The translations under genes and the position numbers were made by a program. The notes below the pieces were generated by a model. The model had not been told where the DNA came from. It saw only the letters and a list, made by a program, of their open reading frames with translations, and ran no database searches. Positions 8,740 to 17,446 of a DNA stretch of 64,000 nt are shown here, piece by piece. How positions within the stretch are numbered: the first letter of the stretch is position 1; every line of letters starts with the position of its first letter. The DNA lies in contig NZ_JAUKFY010000003.1 in assembly GCF_030489605.1 (NCBI RefSeq), positions 62,001 to 126,000 of the forward strand, read 5' to 3'. The stretch is from Brevibacillus laterosporus (GTDB taxonomy: Bacteria > Bacillota > Bacilli > Brevibacillales > Brevibacillaceae).

Positions 8740-9711
8740 TTAATTTTGAGCAAGCTGCACTTTCCACTGGGATAAATCAACATTTTCCTTTAGGATGCTC
8801 TCTTTTGGAAAAATAAACATCCAAGGCTTGCTTGTTTGGGCATTTACAACGAAATCCTTCAGCTGGAATACACCCTCTGCTACCTTATCACCTGTGGCAT
8901 CATAGAGAGCCAGTGGCAATTGTTCAAAAGAAAGATTTTGAGTCGATCCATTCCGAATTAAGAGAATCGCTCGAATTACGCCTTCATCGTTTTGCTTCGC
9001 CTGAACGCTCTGAACATTTACTTCCCCTTCTTTTAACTCAGGAAGACTTTTTGCAAGCTCAATAAAGTATTTCTTTTGATCGTCAGTTAACGATTTTACC
9101 CAAGATTCTTCCAGCTCCAAATTTTTCGGCAGGACCATTTTATCTTGAGCCAATTCAAAGGCAAGTTTCCAGTTTTGCAACAAAACATTTGTCGTGATAA
9201 AGTGTTCTCTCGTAAATACAAAATTCCACGGTCGAGCATGGAACGCCGGAATTTCCCCGAGCTCGCTCAGATCAAATTCCTGTCGGGTAAATAGCTTATC
9301 GCCGTCAAACAGGATAAGCAACGTCATTTTCCCCAACGCAACAGGCTGATCGCTTGCATTTCGTACAAAGGCCGCTATTTCAACGCCGTCCTCATGAGGC
9401 ACCATATTAAATCCGGAGATAGCAATATTGCCCTCTTCCAAAGGCTCCAATTGGTTAGCCATAAAGGACAAAGAATATTTCTGCATATTATCTAGCTCAC
9501 GTTCCCATAACGGGTGAAGGGACAGCGCTGTTACGCGTGTAGCGACGTCAGTTGATTTTTGTTTCGTAGTCTTCTTAGCCTTGTCTTTCTTCTTATCCGA
9601 AGCTTGTTTATCCGTGTTTGTAACAGGCAACACAGACTGTTCCTTACTTTTAGGCAAAGTAGAGGTGTCTTTTTCATCACCTGACAATATATTTTTCAAA
9701 AAGGAAAACAT
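8740..9711 (-). CDS. SLAP-domain protein, first of three tandem paralogues
   Basis: A 323-residue protein. It opens with MFSFLKNILSG, very like the neighbouring paralogue. A Lys/Thr-rich, low-complexity linker at about residues 14-55 follows. Two SLAP domains come next: about 60-175 (ISGFNMVPHEDGVEIAAFVR, ending RPWNFVF) and 190-323 (IRAILLIRNGSTQNL, ending KPWMFIFP). There is no signal peptide. ATG 9711 has GGGAGCGG upstream. As the first gene of the cluster it is probably cotranscribed with the two downstream copies, since gaps are about 70-110 bp and the only clear terminator is after the third. Confidence 0.78.
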   Translation of the reverse strand: MFSFLKNILSGDEKDTSTLPKSKEQSVLPVTNTDKQASDKKKDKAKKTTKQKSTDVATRVTALSLHPLWERELDNMQKYSLSFMANQLEPLEEGNIAISGFNMVPHEDGVEIAAFVRNASDQPVALGKMTLLILFDGDKLFTRQEFDLSELGEIPAFHARPWNFVFTREHFITTNVLLQNWKLAFELAQDKMVLPKNLELEESWVKSLTDDQKKYFIELAKSLPELKEGEVNVQSVQAKQNDEGVIRAILLIRNGSTQNLSFEQLPLALYDATGDKVAEGVFQLKDFVVNAQTSKPWMFIFPKESILKENVDLSQWKVQLAQN

Positions 9712-9809
9712 GATTTGTCCGCTCCCACATGTATAGTATTGTCTACCTATATTCTTATCTTTTCATATTATCATAAGTAACCTTCAAAACACAAAAGCCC
9801 ATATTTTCC

Positions 9810-10775
9810 TTAACTTAATCGTTTCAGGCATTCTATTATACCCTGTTCATAAGGAGTATGTACGATACGCCCTAGCTCGCGTTCACATTTACTGCCGTCT
9901 AGCTGAATGGTAGATTCTGTGACATACATCATCTCCACCATTTCCCTCATAAAGGGCTGGAACCAGCCTAACGCTGTCATTACTTTCCTGCCAATTGGGA
10001 GCATGAAATTTTTTCTTCCATTATATAGACGCGCTATCTCCCTGATTTGTTTTGCTGAGATCGTCCCCGAACCTGGAATATTCCAGGTCGTTCCATACGT
10101 ATTCGGACGTTTAGCCAATCGAATAATCGCTTTGGCTGCATCTGGTGTATAGATATATTCACGTTGAACAGCAGGATCGCCAATAAAGATACTGGGCTTC
10201 CCTTTAGCCAAAGACTCCAGCGTGACATGTAAAAACGTATTCGTTGCGTGTGGGCCATAAAAGTCAGGTAAATGAACAAGCATACATGGGGTACCCGACT
10301 CGTGGGCTTTCCACACAAGCTGTTCCAGTTGTAACCGAATCTTACCCTTTGTCGTATGTGGTTCTTTGGAGTGCTGTTCATTTACCAACGGTGTTTTGGC
10401 TCTGCCATATGCATAGATGTTGTCGATCACGACCACTTTTGCTCCATGATGCGTGGCAGCAGTTAGAACATTATTCATCAAAGCAGGGTGGCCTGTTTTC
10501 CATTCCGGATAAGGAACACTGACACAATGAAAAATCACATCCACACCCTTAGCGGCTTGTAGCAAATCTTCCAGGCTGTAGGCATCTCCTGTGTATAGGG
10601 ACAAAGCTGGAGAGTAGTCTGGTTTCTTTGCCTCCAATTCCCATTCTGCTTGTAATTTCGTCAGCTTTGTAGTAGAGCGCGCAAAAGCTACCGTATGAAT
10701 CCCGTTGCGAAGTAATTCTAAAACTAATTCCGTTCCAATGCTGCCTGTAGCTCCAAATACCAATGCTTTATTCAT
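9810..10775 (-). CDS. NAD(P)-dependent epimerase/dehydratase family protein
   Basis: Extended short-chain dehydrogenase with an N-terminal Rossmann motif GATGSIG (residues 7-13) and a YGRAK stretch that fits the catalytic Tyr-x-x-x-Lys. The HLPDFYGPHA segment is typical of sugar-nucleotide epimerase or ketoreductase-like members. The substrate cannot be told; similar regulated copies often act on small carbonyl compounds or modify NAD-linked metabolites. ATG 10775 has AAAGGAGAGAAGG upstream; an upstream start at 10799 would remove that site. It lies downstream of a tetR gene, and a 15 bp palindrome shared with the tetR promoter region sits just before the ribosome binding site, so it is very likely the regulator's target. 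Confidence 0.85.
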   Translation of the reverse strand: MNKALVFGATGSIGTELVLELLRNGIHTVAFARSTTKLTKLQAEWELEAKKPDYSPALSLYTGDAYSLEDLLQAAKGVDVIFHCVSVPYPEWKTGHPALMNNVLTAATHHGAKVVVIDNIYAYGRAKTPLVNEQHSKEPHTTKGKIRLQLEQLVWKAHESGTPCMLVHLPDFYGPHATNTFLHVTLESLAKGKPSIFIGDPAVQREYIYTPDAAKAIIRLAKRPNTYGTTWNIPGSGTISAKQIREIARLYNGRKNFMLPIGRKVMTALGWFQPFMREMVEMMYVTESTIQLDGSKCERELGRIVHTPYEQGIIECLKRLS

Positions 10776-10791
10776 GATCCTTCTCTCCTTT

Positions 10792-10806
10792 TTAACCAAT
10801 GGTCAA
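10792..10806. promoter_or_regulatory. Candidate TetR operator before the epimerase gene
   Basis: TTAACCAATGGTCAA is a near-perfect palindrome: arms of 7 bp around one central base, six of seven pairs matching. It lies 16 bp upstream of the epimerase start. A close copy lies in front of the tetR gene at 11608-11622. Both are followed by TTAAT. Confidence 0.65.
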
Positions 10807-10818
10807 TTAATGTTTGAG

Positions 10819-10855
10819 AAAAAACTCGACTACTGACTACTGCCGAGCTTTTTTT
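10819..10855 (-). terminator. Terminator between tetR gene and epimerase gene
   Basis: A CTCG / CGAG stem (plus neighbouring A/T pairs) with T-runs on both sides, so it can act in both directions. The loop contains the tandem repeat GACTACTGACTACTG. It should separate the tetR transcript from the epimerase transcript. Confidence 0.6.
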
Positions 10856-10963
10856 GATGATTTCTTGATTCTTGTCTCTGGATTCTTGTTCCATCTATTA
10901 TTTTATTTTCAGCTTTCTTTTGGTATTGAATAACGTTGCTTATTTATTAATTCGCTTCAAGCT

Positions 10964-11572
10964 TCAAGCCTCGCGCTCGCCAGACAATTGGTTAGCCAGA
11001 AATCTCACATGCACCTTAACAAGCGCTTCCACATCTTCATACGTTTGCTTCGTTTGAATATAATGGACGACAAACCCATGTAAAGAAAGGAATATGACCC
11101 ATGGTATTGTGAACATATTTCCAATCCTTTGTAACGTATCTCCCGCCTCTTCCCTGACAAGGCTTGCAAACGTTTCGTAACAACTGTCCTGTTCCGGTCG
11201 AGCGTACTCCAGTGTCTCCGGCTCATTCGAACAAAACATCATTTCATAATGATGCGGATGGCTCAGGCCAAAATGGATAAAGGTCTCCATTAACGATTCC
11301 AATTTATGCTGGGGCTGGCTCGCAGCATCCGTCTGTTCCATTGATTTTTTCATTTGTTCCTGCAAGGTACGATAATCCTCTTGCACAATAGCGTTAAATA
11401 GCTCAGCCTTTTCTTTAAAATGATAATAAAGTGATCCGTGGCTATAGCCTAGTTTTTGTGCAATACTTCGCATGGAAACCGCTCGATAGCCTTGTGTTGC
11501 AAACAGTTCCCGAGCTGCTTTTACAATCTGTTCACGGCTCAGTTCCTTGGCTACCGCCCTTCTTGCCGCCAT
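10964..11572 (-). CDS. TetR/AcrR family transcriptional regulator
   Basis: A 202-residue repressor. The N-terminal helix-turn-helix spans about residues 12-58: EQIVKAARELFATQGY, then SMRSIAQKLGYSHGSLYYHF, the classic TetR recognition region. The C-terminal ligand domain is unassigned. ATG 11572 follows GGGAG. A palindromic operator candidate at 11608-11622 lies upstream and a near copy lies before the epimerase gene. This fits autoregulation together with control of that enzyme. The ligand is unknown. Confidence 0.92.
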   Translation of the reverse strand: MAARRAVAKELSREQIVKAARELFATQGYRAVSMRSIAQKLGYSHGSLYYHFKEKAELFNAIVQEDYRTLQEQMKKSMEQTDAASQPQHKLESLMETFIHFGLSHPHHYEMMFCSNEPETLEYARPEQDSCYETFASLVREEAGDTLQRIGNMFTIPWVIFLSLHGFVVHYIQTKQTYEDVEALVKVHVRFLANQLSGEREA

Positions 11573-11607
11573 CTCGATTCACTCCCAACCAATTTACGTC
11601 AGTTTAT

Positions 11608-11622
11608 TTAACCTATGGTCAA
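11608..11622. promoter_or_regulatory. Candidate TetR autoregulatory operator
   Basis: TTAACCTATGGTCAA, an imperfect 7-1-7 palindrome (five of seven pairs), 36 bp upstream of the tetR start. It matches the site at 10792-10806 in 14 of 15 positions, and the match continues into the flanking TTAAT. Confidence 0.65.
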
Positions 11623-11788
11623 TTAATAATTTCAGTATATCTTTAATTTCTTTACCTGTCAAAGGGCACTACCGTTATTTACCTCATCGTCTCTCAAATA
11701 ACAGGACAACCTATTCAAATTGCTTCCTTATTATATAGTGCTTTAGGCAGTCGAATCTTATTATCTATACTCCACTATGTCTTTGTAC

Positions 11789-11816
11789 AAAAAAACGAGC
11801 GTAAAGCTCGCTCGTC
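11789..11816 (-). terminator. Terminator of the MATE transporter gene
   Basis: Stem ACGAGCG / CGCTCGT with a 7-base loop, followed on the minus strand by a run of seven T. It lies about 30 bp after the stop codon. Confidence 0.88.
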
Positions 11817-11843
11817 CCTTTTGTCATGTATGATGCTGTATTT

Positions 11844-13214
11844 TTATTCCGTATTACCCTCGCTGACCATTCTCGCCGTTTTCCTCTGCAAATGCAACAA
11901 CCGCCACATTAGGAAAATAGCCCCAACAGCAAGACCTACAATTAAACCAATCCAATAACCGAATGCGCCTAAATCAGTAATTTGTACCAATAAAAATCCG
12001 AGCGGCAAACCAATTACCCAATAAGAAATCAAGGCAACAATAAAAGTAATGTTTACGTCCTTATAGCCGCGCAGCGCTCCTTGAATAGGTGCGGCAACGG
12101 CATCAGACAACTGAAAAAAGATGGCATATAATAAGAAATGCTGTGCCAGCTCAAATACTTCAATGTCATTCGTGTAAAGGGAAGCCACTTCTTTGTTGAA
12201 GATAACCAAAGCTGCTGAAAATAATAGTCCCAGTGTTACAGCAATGCTGATCCCTAAAAAACTGTACTGGCGAGCATCCTTGATTCGTTTTGCCCCTACC
12301 TCATGACCAACCACAATCGTTAATGCCATGGCGATACTCATCGGTATCATATATAGGAAGGAAGCAAAATTCATTGCCACCTGATGGGCAGCAATCGTAA
12401 TGGTATCAAATCGGCTCATCAGCAGGGTAACAGCCGCAAAAATACTGGTCTCAAAGAAAATGGAAAAACCAATCGGCAAGCCTAATTTTAAAATTTCTCC
12501 CCATGTCTTAAAGGAGAGCTTATAAAGCTTACTAAACAATCCATACTCTCTAAAATTCCCAACGCGTAAAATAACAAAATAAGTGATTACCAAAATAATC
12601 CAATAGGTAATAGCCGTCGCTACCCCTGCACCAACCCCCCCTAATCGTGGCAAGCCAAATTTACCGAAGATTAACAAGTAATTCAGCACAACATTAATCG
12701 GTAAAGAGATGAGGGAGATAAACATAGTTACTCTAGTCTCGCCCAAAGCATCGATAAAGCAGCGTAAAACGGTGTAGACAAAAAGCGGAATGATACCAAA
12801 AGCAAGTGCCAATAAAAAGTTCTGAGCCACCCGGTGCACCTCTGGTTCCAGCTTCATGCCGCCCAGGATGGTAGGAATGGCAAATATACCAATCACAATG
12901 ACAGAGAGCGCGATTGCCACGCCCAGGTAGATTCCTTGAAAAACAATATAAGGAACCTTCTCCTTCTTCTGCGCCCCAATCATTTGAGCAACGATTGGAG
13001 TGACCGCTAACAAAATACCGTTTAACCCGGTGAAAACAGGCGCCCATATACTAGTCGCAATTGCTACGCCCGCTAAATCATTTGCCCCCGCATGTCCTGA
13101 CATGATCGTATCAAAAAAGGACATTGCAAAAAGAGCCACCTGTGTAACCATGATTGGCAACAAAATGAGTAAAAAATGTTTCGATTTTTGAGATAAGTTG
13201 TAAGTTTGATTCAT
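11844..13214 (-). CDS. MATE family multidrug/Na+ efflux transporter
   Basis: A 456-residue polytopic membrane protein with about 12 hydrophobic segments in two halves. Sequence hallmarks are an N-terminal [21 protein letters not shown], and [11 protein letters not shown] and [34 protein letters not shown] in the second half. These are typical of NorM-type MATE exporters, which pump cationic drugs in exchange for Na+ or H+. ATG 13214 follows AGGGGTC. An extended -10 element lies about 40 bp upstream, and a strong terminator follows. The drug specificity cannot be read from the sequence. Confidence 0.93.
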   Translation of the reverse strand: MNQTYNLSQKSKHFLLILLPIMVTQVALFAMSFFDTIMSGHAGANDLAGVAIATSIWAPVFTGLNGILLAVTPIVAQMIGAQKKEKVPYIVFQGIYLGVAIALSVIVIGIFAIPTILGGMKLEPEVHRVAQNFLLALAFGIIPLFVYTVLRCFIDALGETRVTMFISLISLPINVVLNYLLIFGKFGLPRLGGVGAGVATAITYWIILVITYFVILRVGNFREYGLFSKLYKLSFKTWGEILKLGLPIGFSIFFETSIFAAVTLLMSRFDTITIAAHQVAMNFASFLYMIPMSIAMALTIVVGHEVGAKRIKDARQYSFLGISIAVTLGLLFSAALVIFNKEVASLYTNDIEVFELAQHFLLYAIFFQLSDAVAAPIQGALRGYKDVNITFIVALISYWVIGLPLGFLLVQITDLGAFGYWIGLIVGLAVGAIFLMWRLLHLQRKTARMVSEGNTE

Positions 13215-13611
13215 AATTGACCCCTGTATTTTTTTGGATAATTACAAAGTCTAATTATAGCATAGTTTGGATTTTTTATTGGTAGTTTATGTGAAGGTAA
13301 AAAAGCATTTCTAATAAAGAAACCACTCTCGATTTACATTTTAAGCAATTTATTACATTTCTGTCTATTACATTCACTATATTTTGCTTATTGTAAACAT
13401 AATATTTGTATATACAGTTTATGGTAAACTAATGAATTACCAATGGATATCCAAGTAATGGATTTCTTTATTTCTATATTGTGAGTATATCCCTTCCTTA
13501 GGAATCCGTTACAGCCATATTCCTTTTTTCTACAAATGAAGAAGTAACATGATACTGCTAAAGCTTGGTAATGAATAGAGTTTTTCAATTTACAGTATAT
13601 TACAAATTGTT
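13215..13611. other. AT-rich gap between MATE gene and S-layer fragment
   Basis: 397 bp with no credible gene. It holds the MATE promoter on the minus strand and a perfect inverted repeat AGTTTA-TGG-TAAACT at 13416-13430. It also holds the 10 bp palindrome TGGATATCCA near 13444. No ribosome binding site or signal-peptide coding sequence is found for the downstream S-layer-like frame. The junction to S-layer-like sequence is near 13620. Confidence 0.6.
13254..13262 (-). promoter_or_regulatory. Extended -10 promoter element of the MATE gene
   Basis: TGCTATAAT on the minus strand is a perfect extended -10 (TGnTATAAT). No good -35 is seen at 16-18 bp, which is acceptable for extended -10 promoters. 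Confidence 0.5.
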
Positions 13612-15282
13612 GTGAAGGTATGTGCTATTACCTCTACAATCGCTCAAGGTACAGTAACAGAACCTCAATTCTTGCAAGTAACAGTGAATGAAGGTCAAAA
13701 AGTAACTGTTGCTGATCTTCAAAAAGCTGGTTACACTGTGGAGTTCCAAGCAACAAAAGCTGTATTTGCTAATAACGACACAACTTCTGCTACCGGTGAG
13801 CTTAAAAACAACCTAACTGGTGCAGATAACTTTAAGTATAAAGTAGTTGTTTCAAAAGACAATGAAAAGTTTGAATCTGCTCTAGTATCCGTTACTGTTT
13901 TGGATGCTCAAGTAGTTATCGAACCAACTGAAGTTAAAATGATGGAAAACGGTGCTGCAATTGACAAAACATACGCAACACTTGGTCAAAGCCTAAGCAT
14001 CGCTATCACAAAAGGTAAAAACTTCGCTGGTGAAGTTCTAGAAGCAGAAGCTGGTTTCCAAGCTGATAAACTAGCTGATACAGCTGAATTCGCTTCTAGC
14101 CAACCTTCTGTAGCTCTTGTGAGCAAAGATGGTAAACTAAACCTTCTAAAAGAAGGAACTTCTACAATTACTGTAAAAGTTGGCGAAAAAATAATCTCTT
14201 TTGACTTGGTAGTTAAAGCTGCTCCTGCAGTAAACGCTATCCAAGAAACAACTGCGAAATTGAAATCCGATGAGAAAAAATTGGAAGTAACTGTGATGGA
14301 TCAACACGGTGCTGAATTCAAACTAGCAGATGTTGCTGGACTTTCTGTAGCAACTCAATCTGGTAATGATACTGTAGTAGCTCTACCAGCAACTGATGCA
14401 CTTAAAGCTGAGAACGGCAAGCTTGTTGTTAACTTCGCAAAACTTGCTGAAGGTACTGACACTCTTGTTATCAAAAACGGAGACAAACAAATCGGTACAG
14501 TTGCAGTTACTGTTGTAAACCTAACTGATAAAGAAGTAGATTCCTACAAACTAGTTCCTGAGAACAAAGATGCTGATCTTACTTTGGACATCTTCAAAGC
14601 AGATGACAACAAAGTAAATCTTAAAGTTCAAAAATTCGTTGGAGATGTATTGAAAGGTGAAAGCACAGATGCAGATGCTGGCTTCAGCTTCAAGTCCTCC
14701 GATGATAAAGTAGCAACTGTTGATGCAAGAACAGGTGAAGTTACTGCAGTAGCTGCAGGTAAAGCTGTAATCTCTTATCTTGAAGGTAGCGTAGTGGTTG
14801 GTACAGTAGAAGTTACTGTTGAAAACTCTACTCCGCAAATTACAGACGTGAAGCTACAAGAAGGCAAAACTGCTGTTGTAGTTGATGCTTCTAAAACAGA
14901 TGCAGCGCTTCTAGCTGACCTGTTTGACGAGCTAGACGTATTCGCTGGTGAGAAAAAACTTCCAGTAACTATCGATATGCTAGCAAGCATCGCTGACTCT
15001 GAGAACGCAATTGCGATCGCTGGAGACAAAGTAACAATCAAAGCTGATGCAGCTAAAGATGGTAAAATCGTAATCACTTTCTCTGATTCTTATGGCAAGC
15101 TTACTAAAGACTTCGATCTTAAAGTAACTAAGTCCGAACAACCTGCTCAACCTGGTGAAGGACAAGAGCAACAGCAACAAGAGCAAAAACAACAAGAACA
15201 ACAAGAACAACAAGAACAACAGCAACAAGAACAACAACAGCAAGAACAACAACAGCAAGAACAACAACAGCAAGAAGGATAA
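13612..15282 (+). pseudogene. 5'-truncated S-layer-like protein gene (C-terminal part only)
   Basis: An open frame of 556 codons whose product looks like the C-terminal half of an S-layer protein. It has a series of Ig-like (Big-type) beta domains, for example SSDDKVATVDARTGEVTAV and SSQPSVALVSKDGKLNLL. It ends in a Gln/Glu-rich tail of about 40 residues made of QQEQ repeats. There is no signal peptide, no SLH domain and no ribosome binding site before GTG 13612; the frame extends upstream only to a TAG at 13576. Codon choice and composition look like those of a strongly expressed wall protein. Recognisable sequence begins around AITSTIAQGTVTE at 13624. A terminator remains in place at the 3' end. 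It may be a decayed gene or a silent donor cassette. It is one of few plus-strand genes here. Confidence 0.65.
15165..15280 (+). repeat. Gln/Glu codon repeat tract
   Basis: A low-complexity run of CAA, CAG and GAA codons. At its end it becomes a 15 bp tandem repeat (CAAGAACAACAACAG, about three copies). The period is a multiple of three, so slippage would change length but not frame. Confidence 0.85.
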
Positions 15283-15344
15283 TTAATCACCTATAGCTAT
15301 CTAGTTTGCACATCCATTATTATATGGATAAGACATAAAGAGAG

Positions 15345-15394
15345 AAACCCTCATGGTTCAAGGAGACTTCTCCTTAAGCCCTTGAGGGTTTTTC
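15345..15394 (+). terminator. Terminator after the S-layer fragment
   Basis: AAACCCTCA pairs with TGAGGGTTT around an inner hairpin AAGGAGACTTCTCCTT, followed by TTTTTC. It is a strong intrinsic terminator on the plus strand, about 60 bp past the stop codon. Confidence 0.85.
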
Positions 15395-15404
15395 TTTACA
15401 TACA

Positions 15405-15517
15405 TAACACACCTCCTTATCACAGGAGGGCTACCCTATCATAAACGAGTGGGTAAGAACTGCATGAACACAGCTAGGACGACACGCATTGAGACCACTC
15501 TATGTATGTCGTCTTTT
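15405..15517 (+). other. Unassigned structured leader with terminator before the recombinase
   Basis: Consecutive short helices are seen: CCTCCT/AGGAGG (15412-15429), ACCC/GGGT (15433-15454) and CTG/CAG (15460-15473). They are followed by a strong terminator hairpin GACGACA/TGTCGTC (15478-15513) with TTTT. The order, small helices and then a terminator, resembles a riboswitch or attenuator, but I could not match it to a known class. It lies in the 413 bp gap between the S-layer fragment and the recombinase gene. Confidence 0.4.
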
Positions 15518-15530
15518 CCCTATTTTTTGG

Positions 15531-15590
15531 TAAAACGTTACTTTTTTGTTCAGAATATTAAAATATAGAATTTTTATACATAACGTTATA
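15531..15590. repeat. Inverted repeat upstream of the recombinase gene
   Basis: TAAAACGTTA (15531-15540) and TAACGTTATA (15581-15590) are inverted copies, nine of ten bases matching, separated by 40 bp of AT-rich DNA. They could be regulator or recombinase binding sites; the spacing is too long for a simple Xer core site. Confidence 0.4.
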
Positions 15591-15696
15591 AAGCAGGAAT
15601 AATGGCAACAATGATTACTACACTTCAAGAATGTTTCTAATGAAGATCACTTCCATACATGAAGCCTATTCTCTAAATAAAAGGTGGTTCTCTGTA

Positions 15697-16560
15697 ATGT
15701 TATTGATGAATACCATAGAAATCTTTCTAGAATATATGTCATCTATCGGTCGAAGTGAAGAAACCATCTCAGGTTACGGAAAAGACTTAGTGCATTTTAC
15801 ACGCTTTCTTGATAGCAAATATAACTGTGAATCTTACATTGAAGAAATAACTGTAACCGATTTAGAAGAATATTTGCATTACTTAAAGGAAGAGCGCGGT
15901 TATGCTCCTGCTAGCAGGCTACGTAATCTTCATACGCTCCGGTCCTTTTTTGCTTACGCCTATAAAAAAGAGCTAGTCGTCCGTAACATCGCCCTGTCTG
16001 TTGAGAAAATCAAAGTACAGCAGAAGGAGCGAACATACTTAACGGAAGACGAAGTGGAACGGCTCGTCCATGCCATTGATCATCCTCTCATTCGTCTAGT
16101 AGTCATTGTCTTGTATATGACAGGTTTACGTATCTCAGAGTGCCTGAATCTTACAGTAGACGATGTGAATTTAGAAGATAAGGTAATTCATGTAGTAGCC
16201 GGTAAGGGTAACAAGGATCGTCTAATTCCCATCTCACTCCGATTACTCCCGTTACTACAGGAATACGTTCAGGAGAAGCGACCAACTACAGCCTCTCCTC
16301 TCTTCTTTTGCACCAAAAAGACAGGGATGCTATCTCCTGTCTACGTAAATAAGGAAATCACCGAAGCAGTAAAAAGGTTAGGATGGAAAAAGAAGGTAAC
16401 AGCTCATATACTGCGCCATAGTTTTGCCAGCCAGCTTGTAAAAAATGATGTTAATCTCGTACAAATTCAAAAGCTACTGGGACACTCTTCGCTAAACGTC
16501 ACCAGTATCTATACGCACACCAATCTAGATCAACTCAGCGATGCCATTAACACCCTGTAA
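15697..16560 (+). CDS. Tyrosine recombinase, XerC/XerD family
   Basis: Site-specific recombinase of 287 residues, the usual XerC/D size. The N-terminal SAM-like core-binding domain spans about residues 4-90. The catalytic domain carries the full set: Arg145 (TGLRISE), Lys170 (GKGNKDR), His237 and Arg240 (HILRHSFA), His263 (LLGHSS) and Tyr272 (SIYTHT). ATG 15697 is chosen because AGGTGG lies 9 bp upstream; longer versions from 15631 have no such site. It is followed by a gene for a protein with duplicated helical modules, probably in one operon. Its neighbour is an S-layer gene fragment rather than phage genes, so a role in local DNA rearrangement is possible but unproved. It need not be the chromosome-dimer Xer protein. 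Confidence 0.9.
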   Translation: MLLMNTIEIFLEYMSSIGRSEETISGYGKDLVHFTRFLDSKYNCESYIEEITVTDLEEYLHYLKEERGYAPASRLRNLHTLRSFFAYAYKKELVVRNIALSVEKIKVQQKERTYLTEDEVERLVHAIDHPLIRLVVIVLYMTGLRISECLNLTVDDVNLEDKVIHVVAGKGNKDRLIPISLRLLPLLQEYVQEKRPTTASPLFFCTKKTGMLSPVYVNKEITEAVKRLGWKKKVTAHILRHSFASQLVKNDVNLVQIQKLLGHSSLNVTSIYTHTNLDQLSDAINTL

Positions 16561-16624
16561 GGCCTAGATACAGAAACAAACACGTCACATTACATTTCAT
16601 CAAACATACCTGGGAGTGTTGAAA

Positions 16625-17446
16625 ATGGAATTATCAACAGAGAAAAAACCTATCTATGATGAACGCGTAAATGAAATACTGCGTGGACTGGTAGAGGGGA
16701 AGTCCAGAGACCTTTTAGCTAAGGAATTGGGACATAAAAACTACAAAACATTAGACATCTATATGCGCCGGAAGAACTTTGTCTGGGATCGAGATAAACA
16801 AACCTATGTGCCAGCCTATAATCGAATCGAGAAATGGGATTCCAGCAAAGACCTTGTCAGCTCATCTAAAATATCTACGATCATCTCGCTGTTTCAAAAA
16901 GAAGGCGCTGATGCGAAAACCATTGCAAAACGCTTAGGATTTAGCGATCACCGCGAGCTAGCTACATATATGAAATCCAAAGGTTATAAGTGGTCGTCGG
17001 ATAAAAAGAATTACGAGAAGCTGACGGGTAAATTTACAGAAGAAGCATTGTCCATTCCATTCTCTGCTACAACACAAGGAGAGGAACGGTCCGTAGAGGC
17101 TTCAGAAGCCCTTCAGAGCGTTGCAAAAACTAACCGTATGGATAAGGGGAAACCAGGACAATTAGAGACCTATCTGCCTATTTTGGAGCTTCTCGCCCGA
17201 AATAAGGATCGGTTAATTGATCTCATAGTGCCAGGATCGGAATCAGGTAAGGTACCTCGCTATGCTGTGCCTGGGATTTTTGTCACGAAATCCGTGCATA
17301 TGACTAATACATTAGATCAAATGGTCAGGGAATATAGTAAAGAGAAGAATATTAGTCAACGCGATATTTTTGCGGTGGCATTGATTGAGTTTTTTCAGAG
17401 GTACGGGTATGAGAGGGAGATTGAGACGTTGTTGGGGAGGATGTAG
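16625..17446 (+). CDS. Uncharacterised protein with duplicated HTH-like module
   Basis: I do not recognise the family. In the 273-residue product two similar modules of about 50 residues lie near residues 10-65 and 78-135. Each has a helix-turn-helix-like part (LLAKELGHKNYKTLDIYMRRK; TIAKRLGFSDHRELATYMKSKG) followed by W-x-x-D-x-x-x-Y. A variable Ser/Glu-rich linker leads to a C-terminal region (about 215-273) with a helix pattern resembling small DNA-binding or dimerisation domains. ATG 16625 has GGGAG 8 bp upstream; GTG 16616 is an alternative. It starts 64 bp after the recombinase gene, same strand, and ends before a terminator. This suggests an accessory or directionality factor, but that is inference. 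Confidence 0.75.
   Translation: MELSTEKKPIYDERVNEILRGLVEGKSRDLLAKELGHKNYKTLDIYMRRKNFVWDRDKQTYVPAYNRIEKWDSSKDLVSSSKISTIISLFQKEGADAKTIAKRLGFSDHRELATYMKSKGYKWSSDKKNYEKLTGKFTEEALSIPFSATTQGEERSVEASEALQSVAKTNRMDKGKPGQLETYLPILELLARNKDRLIDLIVPGSESGKVPRYAVPGIFVTKSVHMTNTLDQMVREYSKEKNISQRDIFAVALIEFFQRYGYEREIETLLGRM

Noticed and set aside
13388-13588. 66-codon minus-strand open frame in the gap before the S-layer fragment
   Set aside because: No ribosome binding site, no recognisable motif, and composition like random AT-rich DNA.
14980-15273. 97-codon Leu-rich minus-strand frame opposite the Gln/Glu tract
   Set aside because: Its poly-Leu character is just the complement of CAA/GAA codon repeats in the real frame.
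15165-15280. Regular short repeats that could suggest a CRISPR array
   Set aside because: The unit is 15 bp, directly adjoining and without spacers, and codes for Gln/Glu in frame.
15697-16560. Prophage or integrative element marked by the tyrosine recombinase
   Set aside because: No phage structural, replication or conjugation genes, no tRNA target and no direct repeats that would act as att sites were seen nearby.
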